Assembly: GCF_900541275.1 (NCBI RefSeq)
Contig: NZ_UQJH01000004.1
Span: 62,001-126,000 of the forward strand
Source of the DNA: an uncultured Porphyromonas sp.
Lineage (GTDB): Bacteria; Bacteroidota; Bacteroidia; Bacteroidales; Porphyromonadaceae
Length of the DNA stretch: 64,000 nt
Direction: 5' to 3'
Part shown: piece by piece, positions 43,337 to 52,588 of the stretch
Position numbering within the stretch: position 1 is the first letter of the stretch
Layout: each line of letters begins with the position of its first letter
Notes under the pieces: generated by a model
What the model saw: only the letters and a program-made list of their open reading frames with translations
Told to the model about the DNA's origin: nothing
Databases searched by the model: none
Program-made: the position numbers and the translations under genes

Positions 43337-44812
43337 ATGCGAGAAGACGATACCATTACTGCTGCGTTCCTCGACTTTGGCAGCCACACGATCAAGGCAG
43401 CCCTAGCGGACTGCAAGGCGGACGGCACCTTTACATTCCGTCAGCAGAGCACGGTCGAGTCGGAGGGACAGATCCGTCGCGGCATCATTTATAACCTCAA
43501 GGAGGTGGCGGCGAAGACCGACGAGCTCCTCCGACAGCTCTCACAGCTCGCCGACTGCCCCATAGACCGAGTCTACGCCGGGGTCAATGGGCAGAGTCTC
43601 CACTCCGACATGCACGAGGCGGAGCTGACACTCGGTGAGCCGCGCGAGATCACGGAGAAGGATATGGACACGCTGCGACTGCAGACGGCGGACGAGGACT
43701 TCGACAGCCGCTACATATCGATCGCCGACGATGTCACCCCCGCCTACTATGTGGACGGCAGCTGGACAAATAACCCGGTCGGCGTCCAGGGATCCAATCT
43801 CAAGGTGAGCTACCAGCTGCTCCTCGCCCGTGAGGAGCTGGACCGCAATATCCGGCGCGTGCTGGAGGAGAAGCTGGCGCGCGAGACAGAGTACCTGATC
43901 CCGGCGACGATCATGAGCGACCTCTTCCTCACCACGGAGCAGAAGCGCTTCGGCTGCGCCCTGATCGACTTCGGCGCCGAGTGTACGACCGTCTCGGTGT
44001 ACAATAGAGGGCAGATGGTCGGTCTGCGTGTGATCCCACTCGGTGGCGATGCGATCACCACCGACCTGACCGATATGCACATCTCGCTCATGGAGGCGGA
44101 GCGGATCAAGACGAAGAATGGCTCCACTCTCTCTGCCTCCGAGGAGGAGGCTAAGGGCGAAGTGGTGGTGCAGACCGCCAACGGCATGACCTCCAAGAGC
44201 CTACCACTCCGCGAGGTCAATCGGTACATCCGCGCCCGCTCCTCAGAGATCGTCCGCAATATCTCGACCTACATCAATACCCTCCTCCCCGAGCACAGCC
44301 TCTCCGGCATCGTGATCACCGGTGGAGCATCCCGCATGATCGGTCTGAGGGATCTGCTGACGAAGGAGTTTAATGTAAAGGTGGACTACGCCTCCTCCAT
44401 CCTCGGTCGCTACGGGAGAGACAACAGCTACTACATCGAGAACCCTGAGTGGCACTCCGTCTACAGTATGGTCTACTACGTGGCTCAGGACCTCGCTGCC
44501 ACCTATGTCCGCCCCGAGCCGTCGGCGCAGAAGCAGACACCGACCGCCCCCACCGAGCAGCCGGTGACACGGACGAGCGAGCAGGCAACCTCGACCGGCA
44601 GCGACTACCCGGAGGATCAGCTGCCGGATGATGCCTTTGCCGGCACGACGCAGACGCTCATCGATGTGGAGGAGATAGAGACGAAGGCGCAGGAGCCGCC
44701 CAAGAAAGTGACCCGCCGCAGCGGCTCGAAGCACAGGGACAAGGGCAATGGATTCTTTTCCAAGCTATTCAGTGGCGGCCTCATCTTCCCCGAGGATGAC
44801 GTCGACGAGTGA
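43337..44812 (+). CDS. ftsA: Cell division protein FtsA
   Basis: The 491-residue actin-like ATPase opens AAFLDFGSHTIKAALADC (phosphate 1 loop), has the SHS2/1C-type insert around IDRVYAGVNGQSLHSDMHEAEL, phosphate 2 CALIDFGAECTTVSVY and adenosine segment SGIVITGGASRMIGLRDLL. The C-terminal 100 residues are proline, threonine and charge rich and end in FFSKLFSGGLIF, a plausible amphipathic membrane-targeting helix. FtsA anchors FtsZ to the membrane at the division site. ftsZ follows after 37 bases, the conserved order. Confidence 0.95.
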   Translation: MREDDTITAAFLDFGSHTIKAALADCKADGTFTFRQQSTVESEGQIRRGIIYNLKEVAAKTDELLRQLSQLADCPIDRVYAGVNGQSLHSDMHEAELTLGEPREITEKDMDTLRLQTADEDFDSRYISIADDVTPAYYVDGSWTNNPVGVQGSNLKVSYQLLLAREELDRNIRRVLEEKLARETEYLIPATIMSDLFLTTEQKRFGCALIDFGAECTTVSVYNRGQMVGLRVIPLGGDAITTDLTDMHISLMEAERIKTKNGSTLSASEEEAKGEVVVQTANGMTSKSLPLREVNRYIRARSSEIVRNISTYINTLLPEHSLSGIVITGGASRMIGLRDLLTKEFNVKVDYASSILGRYGRDNSYYIENPEWHSVYSMVYYVAQDLAATYVRPEPSAQKQTPTAPTEQPVTRTSEQATSTGSDYPEDQLPDDAFAGTTQTLIDVEEIETKAQEPPKKVTRRSGSKHRDKGNGFFSKLFSGGLIFPEDDVDE

Positions 44813-44849
44813 TCTCTACCCTTTTATATCATAGATACGTATCGGACTT

Positions 44850-46313
44850 ATGAGCGAATTACTCAATATCAGCAGCAAAAAAAAGGATGAGATCCCGACG
44901 ATCATCAAGGTGATCGGCGTCGGTGGCGGTGGTGGCAACGCCGTCAACTATATGTATGGTCAGGATGTCGACCACGTCTCCTACCTGCTCTGCAATACCG
45001 ACCGACAGCACCTCCTGGAGTGCAACGTCCCCGACACGATCGTGCTGGGACAGAAGACGACAAAGGGGCTCGGCGCCGGCAATCGTCCGGAGGTGGCTCA
45101 CGCTGCCGCCGAGGAGTCGGCGGAGGAGATCCGCGAGGCGCTCAACGACGGGACAGAGATGGTCTTCATCACCGCCGGTATGGGTGGTGGCACCGGCACA
45201 GGTGCCGCCCCGGTGATCGCCCGCATCGCCAAGGATATGGGCAAGCTGACGGTAGGCGTGGTGACGATCCCCTTTGTCTTTGAGGGACGGGTGAAGATCC
45301 TCCAGGCGATCCAGGGCGTGGAGGAGCTGGCGAAGAATGTGGATGCCCTCCTTGTGATCAAGAATGAGCTGCTCTACCGAGTCTACCCCGACCTGACGAT
45401 CACCGAGGCCTTTAAGAAAGCGGATGACGTCGTCACCACCTCCACGCGTGCCATCGCGGAGATGATCACGATCAAGGGCGCGATCAACCTCGACTTTGCC
45501 GACGTCCGCACGACGCTGCAGAATGGAGGTGTCTCGATCATCACCATGGGCTTTGCGAGCGAGGAGGAGGGCGTCAGCGTCGCCATGGATCGAGCGCTGA
45601 AGTCACCGCTCGTCAATACGACCAACTTCGACAAGGCCTCGCGCGTCCTCCTGCTGCTGACCTTCCTCAAGGGACACGACCCCAAGGCAGCGATCGCACA
45701 GGACTTCCAGCGCGAGCTGGAGAAGATCCAGAATAACTACTCCCTCATCTGGGGTATAAGCGAGCGGGAGGACATGGAGAATGAGATCGGCGTCACGCTC
45801 CTCGCCTCCGGCTTCAGCGAGGGTGACCTCCGCTACGACGAGTATGGCAAGGAGCTGAGCGACGCGATCAGCAAGGAGATCGGTGAGACCGCCGAGAAGC
45901 GGCACGAGAACGATCGCAAGATCAGCCTCTTCTATGGCGATGTGCTCGACACGGGTCCCTACGCGACCGTGATCTTCAGTGAGGACGAGCTCGACAACGA
46001 CGACTTCATCTCCGCCGTCCTCGCCACCCCGACGCTGAAGCGCAAGGACGAGGACCTGAAGAAACTCCGGCAGCACCTCCGCACCTCAGGCGGGACGGAG
46101 GGGAAGCATACCCCCGTCACCACACGACGGGAGCCGGTCTCAGGAGTGGATGACCTCGGCTCACTGGAGTCTCACGCACCGGAGGGCGCCTCCGTCGCTC
46201 CGGAGATCCCGACTGCCGAGGAGGAGCCGGTGATCTCGCCCGCACCGGAGCCGCAGGAGAGCCTCTCCGACGATGAGGAGCAGGAGGAGATCATCCGGTT
46301 TGGTAACGACTAA
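44850..46313 (+). CDS. ftsZ: Cell division protein FtsZ
   Basis: The 487-residue tubulin homologue has KVIGVGGGGGNAVNYM, CNTDRQHL, the GTP signature AGMGGGTGTGAAPVIARI and T7-loop segment GAINLDFADVRTTL. The globular part ends at about residue 330. A long, acidic, proline-rich linker follows to the short C-terminal peptide EEIIRFGND, which presumably binds FtsA. Length is typical for Bacteroidetes FtsZ, longer than in Escherichia coli. It is followed after 15 bases by the YqeY-type gene. Confidence 0.96.
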   Translation: MSELLNISSKKKDEIPTIIKVIGVGGGGGNAVNYMYGQDVDHVSYLLCNTDRQHLLECNVPDTIVLGQKTTKGLGAGNRPEVAHAAAEESAEEIREALNDGTEMVFITAGMGGGTGTGAAPVIARIAKDMGKLTVGVVTIPFVFEGRVKILQAIQGVEELAKNVDALLVIKNELLYRVYPDLTITEAFKKADDVVTTSTRAIAEMITIKGAINLDFADVRTTLQNGGVSIITMGFASEEEGVSVAMDRALKSPLVNTTNFDKASRVLLLLTFLKGHDPKAAIAQDFQRELEKIQNNYSLIWGISEREDMENEIGVTLLASGFSEGDLRYDEYGKELSDAISKEIGETAEKRHENDRKISLFYGDVLDTGPYATVIFSEDELDNDDFISAVLATPTLKRKDEDLKKLRQHLRTSGGTEGKHTPVTTRREPVSGVDDLGSLESHAPEGASVAPEIPTAEEEPVISPAPEPQESLSDDEEQEEIIRFGND

Positions 46314-46328
46314 TAGCGAAGAATACCT

Positions 46329-46787
46329 ATGAGCAATCTATTTGACCAAGTAAGCAACGATATACAGAAAGCGATGCTGGCGCACGACCACGTGCGGACA
46401 GAGACCCTGAGGGGGATCAAGAAAGAGTTCCTCGAGGCGAAGACCGCCAAGGGCGCTGAGGGCGAGCTCACAGACAGCCACGCGATAGAGATCCTGCAGA
46501 AGATGAAGAAGCAGCGTCTAGATGCGGCACAGATCTACCGCGACAATGGTCGCCCGGAGCTGGCCGAGGGCGAGGAGGCAGAGGCTAAGATACTCGAGGA
46601 GTACCTCCCCAAGCAGATGGACGAGGGCGAGCTCACTGAGTATATCCGTGCTCTGATCGAGAAGCTCGGGGTCACGGACATGAAGGGGATGGGACGCATC
46701 ATGGGCACCGCCACGAAGGAGCTGGCAGGCAAGGCTCAGGGTGGCGACATCTCCCGCATCGTCAAGCAGCTCCTCACGGGCAAGTGA
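46329..46787 (+). CDS. GatB/YqeY-domain protein
   Basis: The 152-residue cytoplasmic protein matches the YqeY family along its length: NDIQKAMLAHDHVRTETLRGIK, EILQKMKKQRLDAAQIY, RPELAEGEEAEAKILEEYLPKQM and the C-terminal GRIMGTATKELAGKAQGGDI. The fold is shared with the tRNA-binding tail of GatB, but free-standing YqeY has no firmly known function. It sits between ftsZ and sufS; its stop overlaps a possible GTG start of sufS. Confidence 0.9.
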   Translation: MSNLFDQVSNDIQKAMLAHDHVRTETLRGIKKEFLEAKTAKGAEGELTDSHAIEILQKMKKQRLDAAQIYRDNGRPELAEGEEAEAKILEEYLPKQMDEGELTEYIRALIEKLGVTDMKGMGRIMGTATKELAGKAQGGDISRIVKQLLTGK

Positions 46788-46792
46788 TCCAG

Positions 46793-48004
46793 ATGGCTAT
46801 GGATGTAGAGCGACTGAGGGAGGACTTCCCCGCCCTGCGGGATACCATATATAAGGAGGTGCCACTGACTTACCTCGACAACGCTGCCACGACACAGCGT
46901 CCCCAGTGCGTCATCGACCGGCTCGCCGAGGGCTACCTCCACGCCAATGCGAATATCCACCGCGGTGTCCACTACCTCAGTCGCGTGGCGACGGAGGCGC
47001 ACGAGGCGGCACGGGAAACCGTTGCCCACTTCATCCACGCCCGGGAGGCTGCCGAGGTGGTCTTCACCCGAGGCACCACCGACGGCATCAATACCGTGGC
47101 GGACACCTACTGCCGAGCCTTTATGCAGCCGGGTGACGAGGTGATCGTCTCCACGATGGAGCACCACTCCAATATCGTCCCCTGGCAGCTCCAGGGCGCC
47201 AAGCTCCGCGTGATCCCGATCAGCGATGAGGGAGAGCTCGATATGGAGGCGTACGAGAGACTCTTCACCACACGGACGCGATTAGTGGCTGTCACCGCCC
47301 TCTCCAACGTCCTCGGCACGGTCAATCCGGTGCGCGAGATCGTCGACATCGCACACGCACACGGCGTCCCCTGTCTCATCGATGCTGCACAGGCCATCGC
47401 CCATCGTCCGGTGGATGTGCAGGCGTGGGACTGCGACTTCCTCACCTTCAGCGGACACAAGATCTACGGGCCGACCGGCATCGGCGTCCTCTACGGCAAG
47501 CGGGAGTGGCTGGAGCGGATACCGCCCTATCAGGGCGGCGGGGAGATGATCGACCACGTCTCCTTTGACCACACCACCTACGCCGACCTGCCCTATAAGT
47601 TTGAGGCCGGGACGCCTGACTTCATCGGCAGCCTCGGACTGGAGACAGCACTCAAGTACGTGAGCAAGATCGGCATCGACGAGATACAGTCTCACGAGCG
47701 GGAGCTGATCGACTACTGCACGAGCGAGATGGATCAGATCGAGGGGATGAGGATATACGGCACCGCACCGGGCAAGGAGAGCGTCATCTCCTTCCTCATT
47801 GACGGCGTCCACCCCTACGACCTCGGCACGCTGCTTGACCACCTCGGCATCGCCCTCCGCACCGGGCACCACTGCGCTCAGCCACTGATGGAGCGGTATG
47901 GCATCACCGGCACGGCGAGGGTCAGCTTTGCCCTCTACACCACACGCGAGGAGGTGGACACCTTCATCGCCGGTCTCAGGCGCGTACTGCCTATGCTCCG
48001 CTGA
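46793..48004 (+). CDS. sufS: Cysteine desulfurase SufS
   Basis: The product of about 403 residues is a class V aminotransferase-type enzyme: TYLDNAATTQRPQCVID at the N-terminus, FTRGTTDGINTVADTY, EHHSNIVPWQL, the PLP lysine in LTFSGHKIYGPTGIGVLYG and the active cysteine in RTGHHCAQPLMERYG. SufS removes sulfur from cysteine for iron-sulfur cluster building with SufBCD and SufE/U, none of which is in the window. I place the start at ATG 46793; GTG 46784 and ATG 46799 are alternatives. Confidence 0.92.
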   Translation: MAMDVERLREDFPALRDTIYKEVPLTYLDNAATTQRPQCVIDRLAEGYLHANANIHRGVHYLSRVATEAHEAARETVAHFIHAREAAEVVFTRGTTDGINTVADTYCRAFMQPGDEVIVSTMEHHSNIVPWQLQGAKLRVIPISDEGELDMEAYERLFTTRTRLVAVTALSNVLGTVNPVREIVDIAHAHGVPCLIDAAQAIAHRPVDVQAWDCDFLTFSGHKIYGPTGIGVLYGKREWLERIPPYQGGGEMIDHVSFDHTTYADLPYKFEAGTPDFIGSLGLETALKYVSKIGIDEIQSHERELIDYCTSEMDQIEGMRIYGTAPGKESVISFLIDGVHPYDLGTLLDHLGIALRTGHHCAQPLMERYGITGTARVSFALYTTREEVDTFIAGLRRVLPMLR

Positions 48005-48040
48005 GCATGAGCAAGTAAGGGAGGGTTGCCCGCATTTTTG

Positions 48041-48048
48041 TACCTTTG
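48041..48048 (+). promoter_or_regulatory. Promoter -7 box for prfB
   Basis: TACCTTTG, 104 bases before the prfB ATG. Confidence 0.5.
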
Positions 48049-48151
48049 CACATAGAGCGAAGATGGGGGAGAGCTTAGGCGAGCCCTCCCCCCTCCTTCA
48101 CTCACTCACCTATTTGTATCACCAACTATCACACTAATCGACTCGATTATT

Positions 48152-49289
48152 ATGATGACATCAGACCAACTTGCTTCGGTGTTGGAGCGCCGCGATGCGC
48201 TGAGGGGGTACCTTTGACATCGATAACAAGAGAATACAACTAAAAGAAGAGGAGCTCCGGACCCAGGACCCGCACTTCTGGGACGACCCCGCCAAGGCGC
48301 AGGACAAGATGCGCGAGGTGGGCGACCTGAAGCGCTGGATCGAGGACTACGATAAGATCGACACGATGGCGGAGGAGCTCTCCCTCGCCCTCGAGTACGC
48401 CAAGGAGGACCCGGAGCTGATCTCCGAGGAGGAGACCGACAAGATATACGCCTCTACCCTGGAGGCGCTCGACGACCTCGAGTTGCGCAATATGCTGCGG
48501 AGCGAGGAGGATCAGCTGGGCGCCCTACTCCAGATCAACTCCGGTGCCGGCGGTACCGAGAGTCAGGACTGGGCCTCTATGCTGGCTCGTATGTACCAGC
48601 GGTGGGCCGAGGCGCACGGGTACAAGGTGACGATCACCAATTGGCAGGACGGCGATGAGGCCGGGATCAAGACCTGCACCTTTGAGATCGAGGGCGACTA
48701 CGCCTACGGCTATCTCAAGAGCGAGAATGGCGTCCATCGTCTCGTCCGCGTCTCGCCCTACAATGCTCAGGGCAAGCGGATGACCTCCTTTGCCTCCGTC
48801 TTCGTCGTCCCCCTCGTGGACGACCGGATCGAGGTGACGGTAGACCCCGCCAAGATCAGCTGGGACACCTTCCGCTCCGGTGGCGCCGGCGGGCAGAACG
48901 TCAATAAGGTCGAGACCGGAGTCCGGCTACGCTACCAGTACACCGACCCCGACACCGGCGAGACGGAGGAGATCCTGATCGAGAATACGGAGACCCGTAA
49001 GCAGCAGGAAAATCGCGCCAACGCCATGCGACACCTCAAGTCAGAGCTCTACGACCGAGAGCTCAAGCGTCGCCACAAGATGACCGAGGAGATCGAGGGT
49101 AGTAAGATGAAGATCGAGTGGGGCTCCCAGATACGCAGCTACGTCTTTGACGACCGACGTGTCAAGGACCACCGCACCGACTACCAGACCTCCGACGTCG
49201 ACGGCGTCATGGACGGCGACCTGGATGGCTTCATCAAGGCCTTCCTGATGGAGTTTGGCGCCTCCCCCAAGGACATCTCCGGACACTGA
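48152..49289 (+). CDS. prfB: Peptide chain release factor 2, with programmed +1 frameshift
   Basis: Translation starts at ATG 48152 (or 48155) and runs 21 codons to a CTT codon followed by in-frame TGA at 48215-48217. A Shine-Dalgarno-like AGGGGG lies six bases before the CTT, the classic RF2 autoregulation signal. Skipping T 48215 gives L-DIDNKRIQLKEEEL and continues to the stop at 49289, about 378 residues. The body has GAGGTESQDWASMLARMY, the GGQ motif in SGGAGGQNVNKVETGVRL, and the RF2 sequence around SQIRSYVF. RF2 ends translation at UGA and UAA; low RF2 favours the frameshift. Treating the gene as starting at the internal ATG 48309 would lose its N-terminus. Confidence 0.95.
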
Positions 49290-49316
49290 TAATACATTAA
49301 AACAAAATATACCAAG

Positions 49317-49883
49317 ATGATTACTACAGCAGAATTCAAGAACGGCGTCTGCATCGAGCTCGACAGCCAGCTCTACGAGATCGTGGAGTTTCTCCACGTA
49401 AAGCCCGGCAAGGGTCCCGCCTTTGTCCGCACCAAGCTGCGCAACCTCCGCGACGGCCGCGTACTCGATAAGACCTGGAGCTCAGGCGTCAAGGTAAAGG
49501 ACGTCCGCATCGAGCGTCGCCCCTACCAGTACCTCTACAAGGACGAGATGGGTCTCGTCTTCATGCACCCGGAGAGCTTTGAGCAGATCACCATCCCCGA
49601 GGAGGCGATCGTCGGCGTGCAGTTCCTCAAGGAGGGCGACATGGTCGAGGCAATGATCAATGCAGAGAATGAGGAGATCCTCACCTGCGAGCTCCCCGCC
49701 CACGTCACGCTCGAGGTGACCTACACCGAGCCTGCCGTCAAGGGCAACACCGCCACCAACGCCTCCAAGGCTGCCACCGTGGAGACCGGCGCCGAGGTGA
49801 TGGTCCCGCTCTTCATCACGACAGGTGAGCGCATCGAGATCGACACCCGCGACGGCTCCTACGTCGGTCGCTCCAAGGAGTAA
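49317..49883 (+). CDS. efp: Elongation factor P
   Basis: The 188-residue protein has three beta-barrel domains. The tip loop HVKPGKGPAFVRTKLRNL carries the lysine that is modified in many species, and the C-terminal signature is FITTGERIEIDTRDGSYVGR. EF-P relieves ribosome stalling at polyproline. No lysyl-transferase (EpmA) or other modification gene is next to it. It follows prfB by 27 bases, and a terminator lies just after. Confidence 0.96.
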   Translation: MITTAEFKNGVCIELDSQLYEIVEFLHVKPGKGPAFVRTKLRNLRDGRVLDKTWSSGVKVKDVRIERRPYQYLYKDEMGLVFMHPESFEQITIPEEAIVGVQFLKEGDMVEAMINAENEEILTCELPAHVTLEVTYTEPAVKGNTATNASKAATVETGAEVMVPLFITTGERIEIDTRDGSYVGRSKE

Positions 49884-49903
49884 CTGATCCGAGGCATCCG
49901 CAC

Positions 49904-49947
49904 GAGAGAGTGCCACATCCTCCACCGAGGGTGTGGCACTCTCTCTT
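49904..49947 (+). terminator. Terminator after efp
   Basis: GAGAGAGTGCCACA pairs with TGTGGCACTCTCTC around a 14-base loop, followed by TTCG; poor T run but very strong stem. Confidence 0.75.
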
Positions 49948-50011
49948 CGTAGGGAGGAGCGAGAGAGAAAAAATAATAGGAGAGACACGCCACATACCTG
50001 CTTTATTTCGT

Positions 50012-50019
50012 TACCTTTG
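50012..50019 (+). promoter_or_regulatory. Promoter -7 box for the TPR lipoprotein
   Basis: TACCTTTG, 36 bases before the ATG at 50055. Confidence 0.5.
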
Positions 50020-50054
50020 TAGGTGAGTAACAATAGTATTAAAGACTTAGAAGA

Positions 50055-51755
50055 ATGAAGACCATCAAGATTGCGACACTTGCCGCTCTGGTACTCACTG
50101 TGGGGCTCGCCGGCTGCAGCACCCTCAAGCCTCTGGATCCTCAGCGCGTGAGCGTAGATCCACAGCCCCTTGTCCTCAAGGGCGGGAAGGTCCCGGCCAC
50201 CATCACTGTCCGCTTCCCCAATAAGTGGTTCAATAAGAAGGCCGAGGTGCGTGTCACACCGATCCTCAAGTACCCCGGCGGAGAGAGCTGGGGAACAGCC
50301 TACTCCCTGCAGGGCGAGAAGGTACGCGGCAATGCTCAGACCATCTCCTATGCCGGTCAGAGCGTGGTGCTGAATAGTGACTTCGACTGGAAGCCCGAGA
50401 TGCGCAACGCAGGGCTCTACCTGAAGTTTAATGCCAAGGTCAATGGCAAGGAGGTGCGTCTCCCCGACCTCAAGATAGGTGAGGGAACCATCGCCACCGA
50501 GGCTCTGGCTGATGTCGCTTACGCCGTACCGGCTCTCGCTCCGGACAACTTCCAGAGGATCATCAAGAAGCAGTACGACGCCAATATCCAATTCCTCATC
50601 CAGCAGGCCAACCTCCGCGGCACCGAGCTCTCCAAGAGCGAGATCAGCAACTGGAAGGACCTGGTGCAAAACGCCTATCAGATCCCCAATCAGGATGTCG
50701 ACGTCGAGGTGCAGGCCTACGCCTCTCCCGATGGAGGCGTGGAGCTGAATGATAAGCTGGCTCAGAGCCGTGAGAAGAATACCACCCAGTACCTGCAGCG
50801 TGAGCTCAATCGTCTCCGTGTGGAGAAGGATGTCGCTGCACACTACACCGCTCAGGACTGGGAGGGATTCCGTAAGCTGGTCGAGCAGAGCAACCTCCAG
50901 GACAAGGAGCTGGTACTCCGCGTCCTCGAGATGTACCCCGACCCCGAGGTGCGCGAGCGCGAGATCAAGAATATCTCCTCCGTCTTCTCCGACCTCGCTG
51001 ACGTCATCCTGCCGCAGCTGCGTCGCTCTCGCTTAGTAGCCAATGTCACCATCGTCGGCAAGAGCGATGAGGACATCCTCCGCTACCTCCGCGAGCGTCC
51101 CGGTCGTCTCACCGTGGACGAGCTCCTCTATGCCGCCACCCTCTCCGACGACCCTGCTGTCAAGCTCAATGCCTACCAGCAGGCCTCCGGCATCTACCCC
51201 AAGGACTACCGCGCCTGGAATAACCTCGGCCTCCTCCGCTACCTCGCAGGAGACATCGATGGTGCAGCCTCCTACTTTGACAAAGCCACCAACGCCGCCA
51301 ACGCTGCCGGCGTGGAGGCTCCCGAGGTGGCACTCAATAAGGGCCTCATTGCCCTCAAGGACGGCAACGTGCGCAACGCTCAGACCCTGATCGGTCAGGC
51401 CACCAAGGTGCCCGAGTATGAGGGCGTGATGGGCCTGCTTGCGATCAGCGAGGGCCGCTATGCCGATGCTGCCAAGGCACTCCGCGACGTGCCGACCAAC
51501 AATGGTGTGCTGGCGCAGATCCTCAATAAGGACTACAATCGTGCCCTTGAGCTGCTCGGCAAGATCTCCACTCCTGACGCCACGACAGCCTACCTCAAGG
51601 CGATCATCGGTGCCCGCACGGCACAGGACAGCCTCGTACGTGAGGGTATCCGTGAGGCCGTCTCCCTCGATCCGTCGCTCAAGAGCACCATCGCTCAGGA
51701 CAAGGAGCTGGGACGCTACACCACCAACGCTGACATTAAGTCTCTACTGATGTAA
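50055..51755 (+). CDS. TPR-containing lipoprotein with OmpA-like segment
   Basis: The 566-residue protein has a lipoprotein signal (LTVGLAGCS). Residues 25-150 are beta-rich. A segment near residues 218-255 (VEVQAYASPDGGVELNDKLAQSREKNTTQYL) resembles the OmpA C-terminal peptidoglycan-binding pattern, although the spacing is unusual. Residues about 360-540 hold TPR-like helical repeats (AWNNLGLLRYLAGDIDGAASYF, GLLAISEGRYADAAKAL). The codon use is strongly biased, hinting at high expression. Similar large lipoproteins are conserved in Bacteroidales outer membranes, but the function is not known. Confidence 0.82.
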   Translation: MKTIKIATLAALVLTVGLAGCSTLKPLDPQRVSVDPQPLVLKGGKVPATITVRFPNKWFNKKAEVRVTPILKYPGGESWGTAYSLQGEKVRGNAQTISYAGQSVVLNSDFDWKPEMRNAGLYLKFNAKVNGKEVRLPDLKIGEGTIATEALADVAYAVPALAPDNFQRIIKKQYDANIQFLIQQANLRGTELSKSEISNWKDLVQNAYQIPNQDVDVEVQAYASPDGGVELNDKLAQSREKNTTQYLQRELNRLRVEKDVAAHYTAQDWEGFRKLVEQSNLQDKELVLRVLEMYPDPEVREREIKNISSVFSDLADVILPQLRRSRLVANVTIVGKSDEDILRYLRERPGRLTVDELLYAATLSDDPAVKLNAYQQASGIYPKDYRAWNNLGLLRYLAGDIDGAASYFDKATNAANAAGVEAPEVALNKGLIALKDGNVRNAQTLIGQATKVPEYEGVMGLLAISEGRYADAAKALRDVPTNNGVLAQILNKDYNRALELLGKISTPDATTAYLKAIIGARTAQDSLVREGIREAVSLDPSLKSTIAQDKELGRYTTNADIKSLLM

Positions 51756-51794
51756 GAGACTGCTGACAAATACATTTTTCCATATTTTTGCTTC

Positions 51795-51833
51795 GAAGGG
51801 GTGCACTCGTGAGAGTGCGCCCCTTCTCTTTTT
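51795..51833 (+). terminator. Terminator after the TPR lipoprotein
   Basis: GAAGGGGTGCACTC pairs with GAGTGCGCCCCTTC, followed by TCTTTTT. Confidence 0.9.
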
Positions 51834-51856
51834 CCTCTATGTGGGGGGGGTGTGAA

Positions 51857-51916
51857 CTAATACCGATAAAAGAAATCACTAATACCGATATTAGTCGCGC
51901 CTAATATCGGTATTAG
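51857..51916. repeat. Phased palindrome array, locus 4 (3 units, 22-bp period)
   Basis: Units at 51857-51872 (CTAATACCGATAAAAG), 51879-51894 (CTAATACCGATATTAG) and 51901-51916 (CTAATATCGGTATTAG, inverted). Spacers AAATCA and TCGCGC. It lies between the TPR lipoprotein terminator and the pnuT promoter, both on the plus strand. Confidence 0.95.
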
Positions 51917-51981
51917 TGTTGCGCCATAGAGATGGGGGCAGAGACCCGGTTAGGGATGCTCGGGAGGTGAGGGAGAATGGG

Positions 51982-51989
51982 TACCTTTG
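51982..51989 (+). promoter_or_regulatory. Promoter -7 box for the pnuT-thiN-rnhA operon
   Basis: TACCTTTG lies 12 bases before ATG 52001, implying a very short leader and ruling out the in-frame ATG at 51977. Confidence 0.55.
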
Positions 51990-52000
51990 CTATCGAAATT

Positions 52001-52588
52001 ATGAGCGAAACGATTATACAGATCATCAATGCCGTCCTCGGCATCGTCTACGTCCTACTGGAGGGCAGCGCCTCGATGTGGCTTTGGCCGCTGGGAGTGA
52101 TACAGCCTGTCTTTGCCCTGATCGTCGGCTGGCAGAGCCAAACCTACAGCACGATCCTTGTGCAGCTCTACTACCTCATCACCTGCATCATCGGCTGGAT
52201 CTCGTGGCAGAGACGGCGCCGGAGTGGCGGAGATGGCGAGACGGCTCATCCACCGATCACCCGCATACCTCTCCGCGAACTGGCTATCTGCGCCCTGGCG
52301 ACGATGGCGGCCTTTGTGCTGATATTGGTCTCGGTCGAGACCTTTAGCCCATACCCTGCGGTAGAGGCCGCCGGGACAGCACTTTGCTTCCTCGGTATGT
52401 ACCTGCTCATCAGGGCGTATGTCGAGTCGTGGTATGTCTGGATCGTCTCCAACCTCCTCTACACCGTCCTCTACGCCCTCATCCCGGGATACTTCTACAC
52501 CGCTATCCTCTACGGCGTGCTGACCCTGCTTGCTGTGCGGGGGCTGATCGTCTGGAGGCGAAAGATGCACCACCAGAGCGACCTATGA
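52001..52588 (+). CDS. pnuT: PnuC-family vitamin transporter, probably thiamine transporter PnuT
   Basis: The 195-residue protein starts MSETIIQIINAVLG and has about seven membrane segments. It shows the PnuC signature regions WPLGVIQPVFALIVGWQSQTYS and ESWYVWIVSNLLYTVLYAL. PnuC proteins are facilitators whose substrate is trapped by phosphorylation inside the cell. The next gene, overlapping as ATGA, encodes thiamine pyrophosphokinase, the pairing known for PnuT thiamine transporters. Substrate is therefore inferred from context. No TPP riboswitch is visible upstream. Confidence 0.88.
   Translation: MSETIIQIINAVLGIVYVLLEGSASMWLWPLGVIQPVFALIVGWQSQTYSTILVQLYYLITCIIGWISWQRRRRSGGDGETAHPPITRIPLRELAICALATMAAFVLILVSVETFSPYPAVEAAGTALCFLGMYLLIRAYVESWYVWIVSNLLYTVLYALIPGYFYTAILYGVLTLLAVRGLIVWRRKMHHQSDL

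Noticed and set aside
48211..48217. Frameshift mutation in prfB
   Set aside because: The CTT-TGA-C context with the upstream AGGGGG is the known RF2 programmed frameshift, not damage.
49482..50843. 453-residue minus-strand frame spanning efp and the TPR lipoprotein
   Set aside because: Leucine-rich shadow crossing two genuine genes and a terminator.
51977..52000. Earlier ATG start for pnuT
   Set aside because: The -7 box TACCTTTG lies within those eight codons, so the transcript starts after them.
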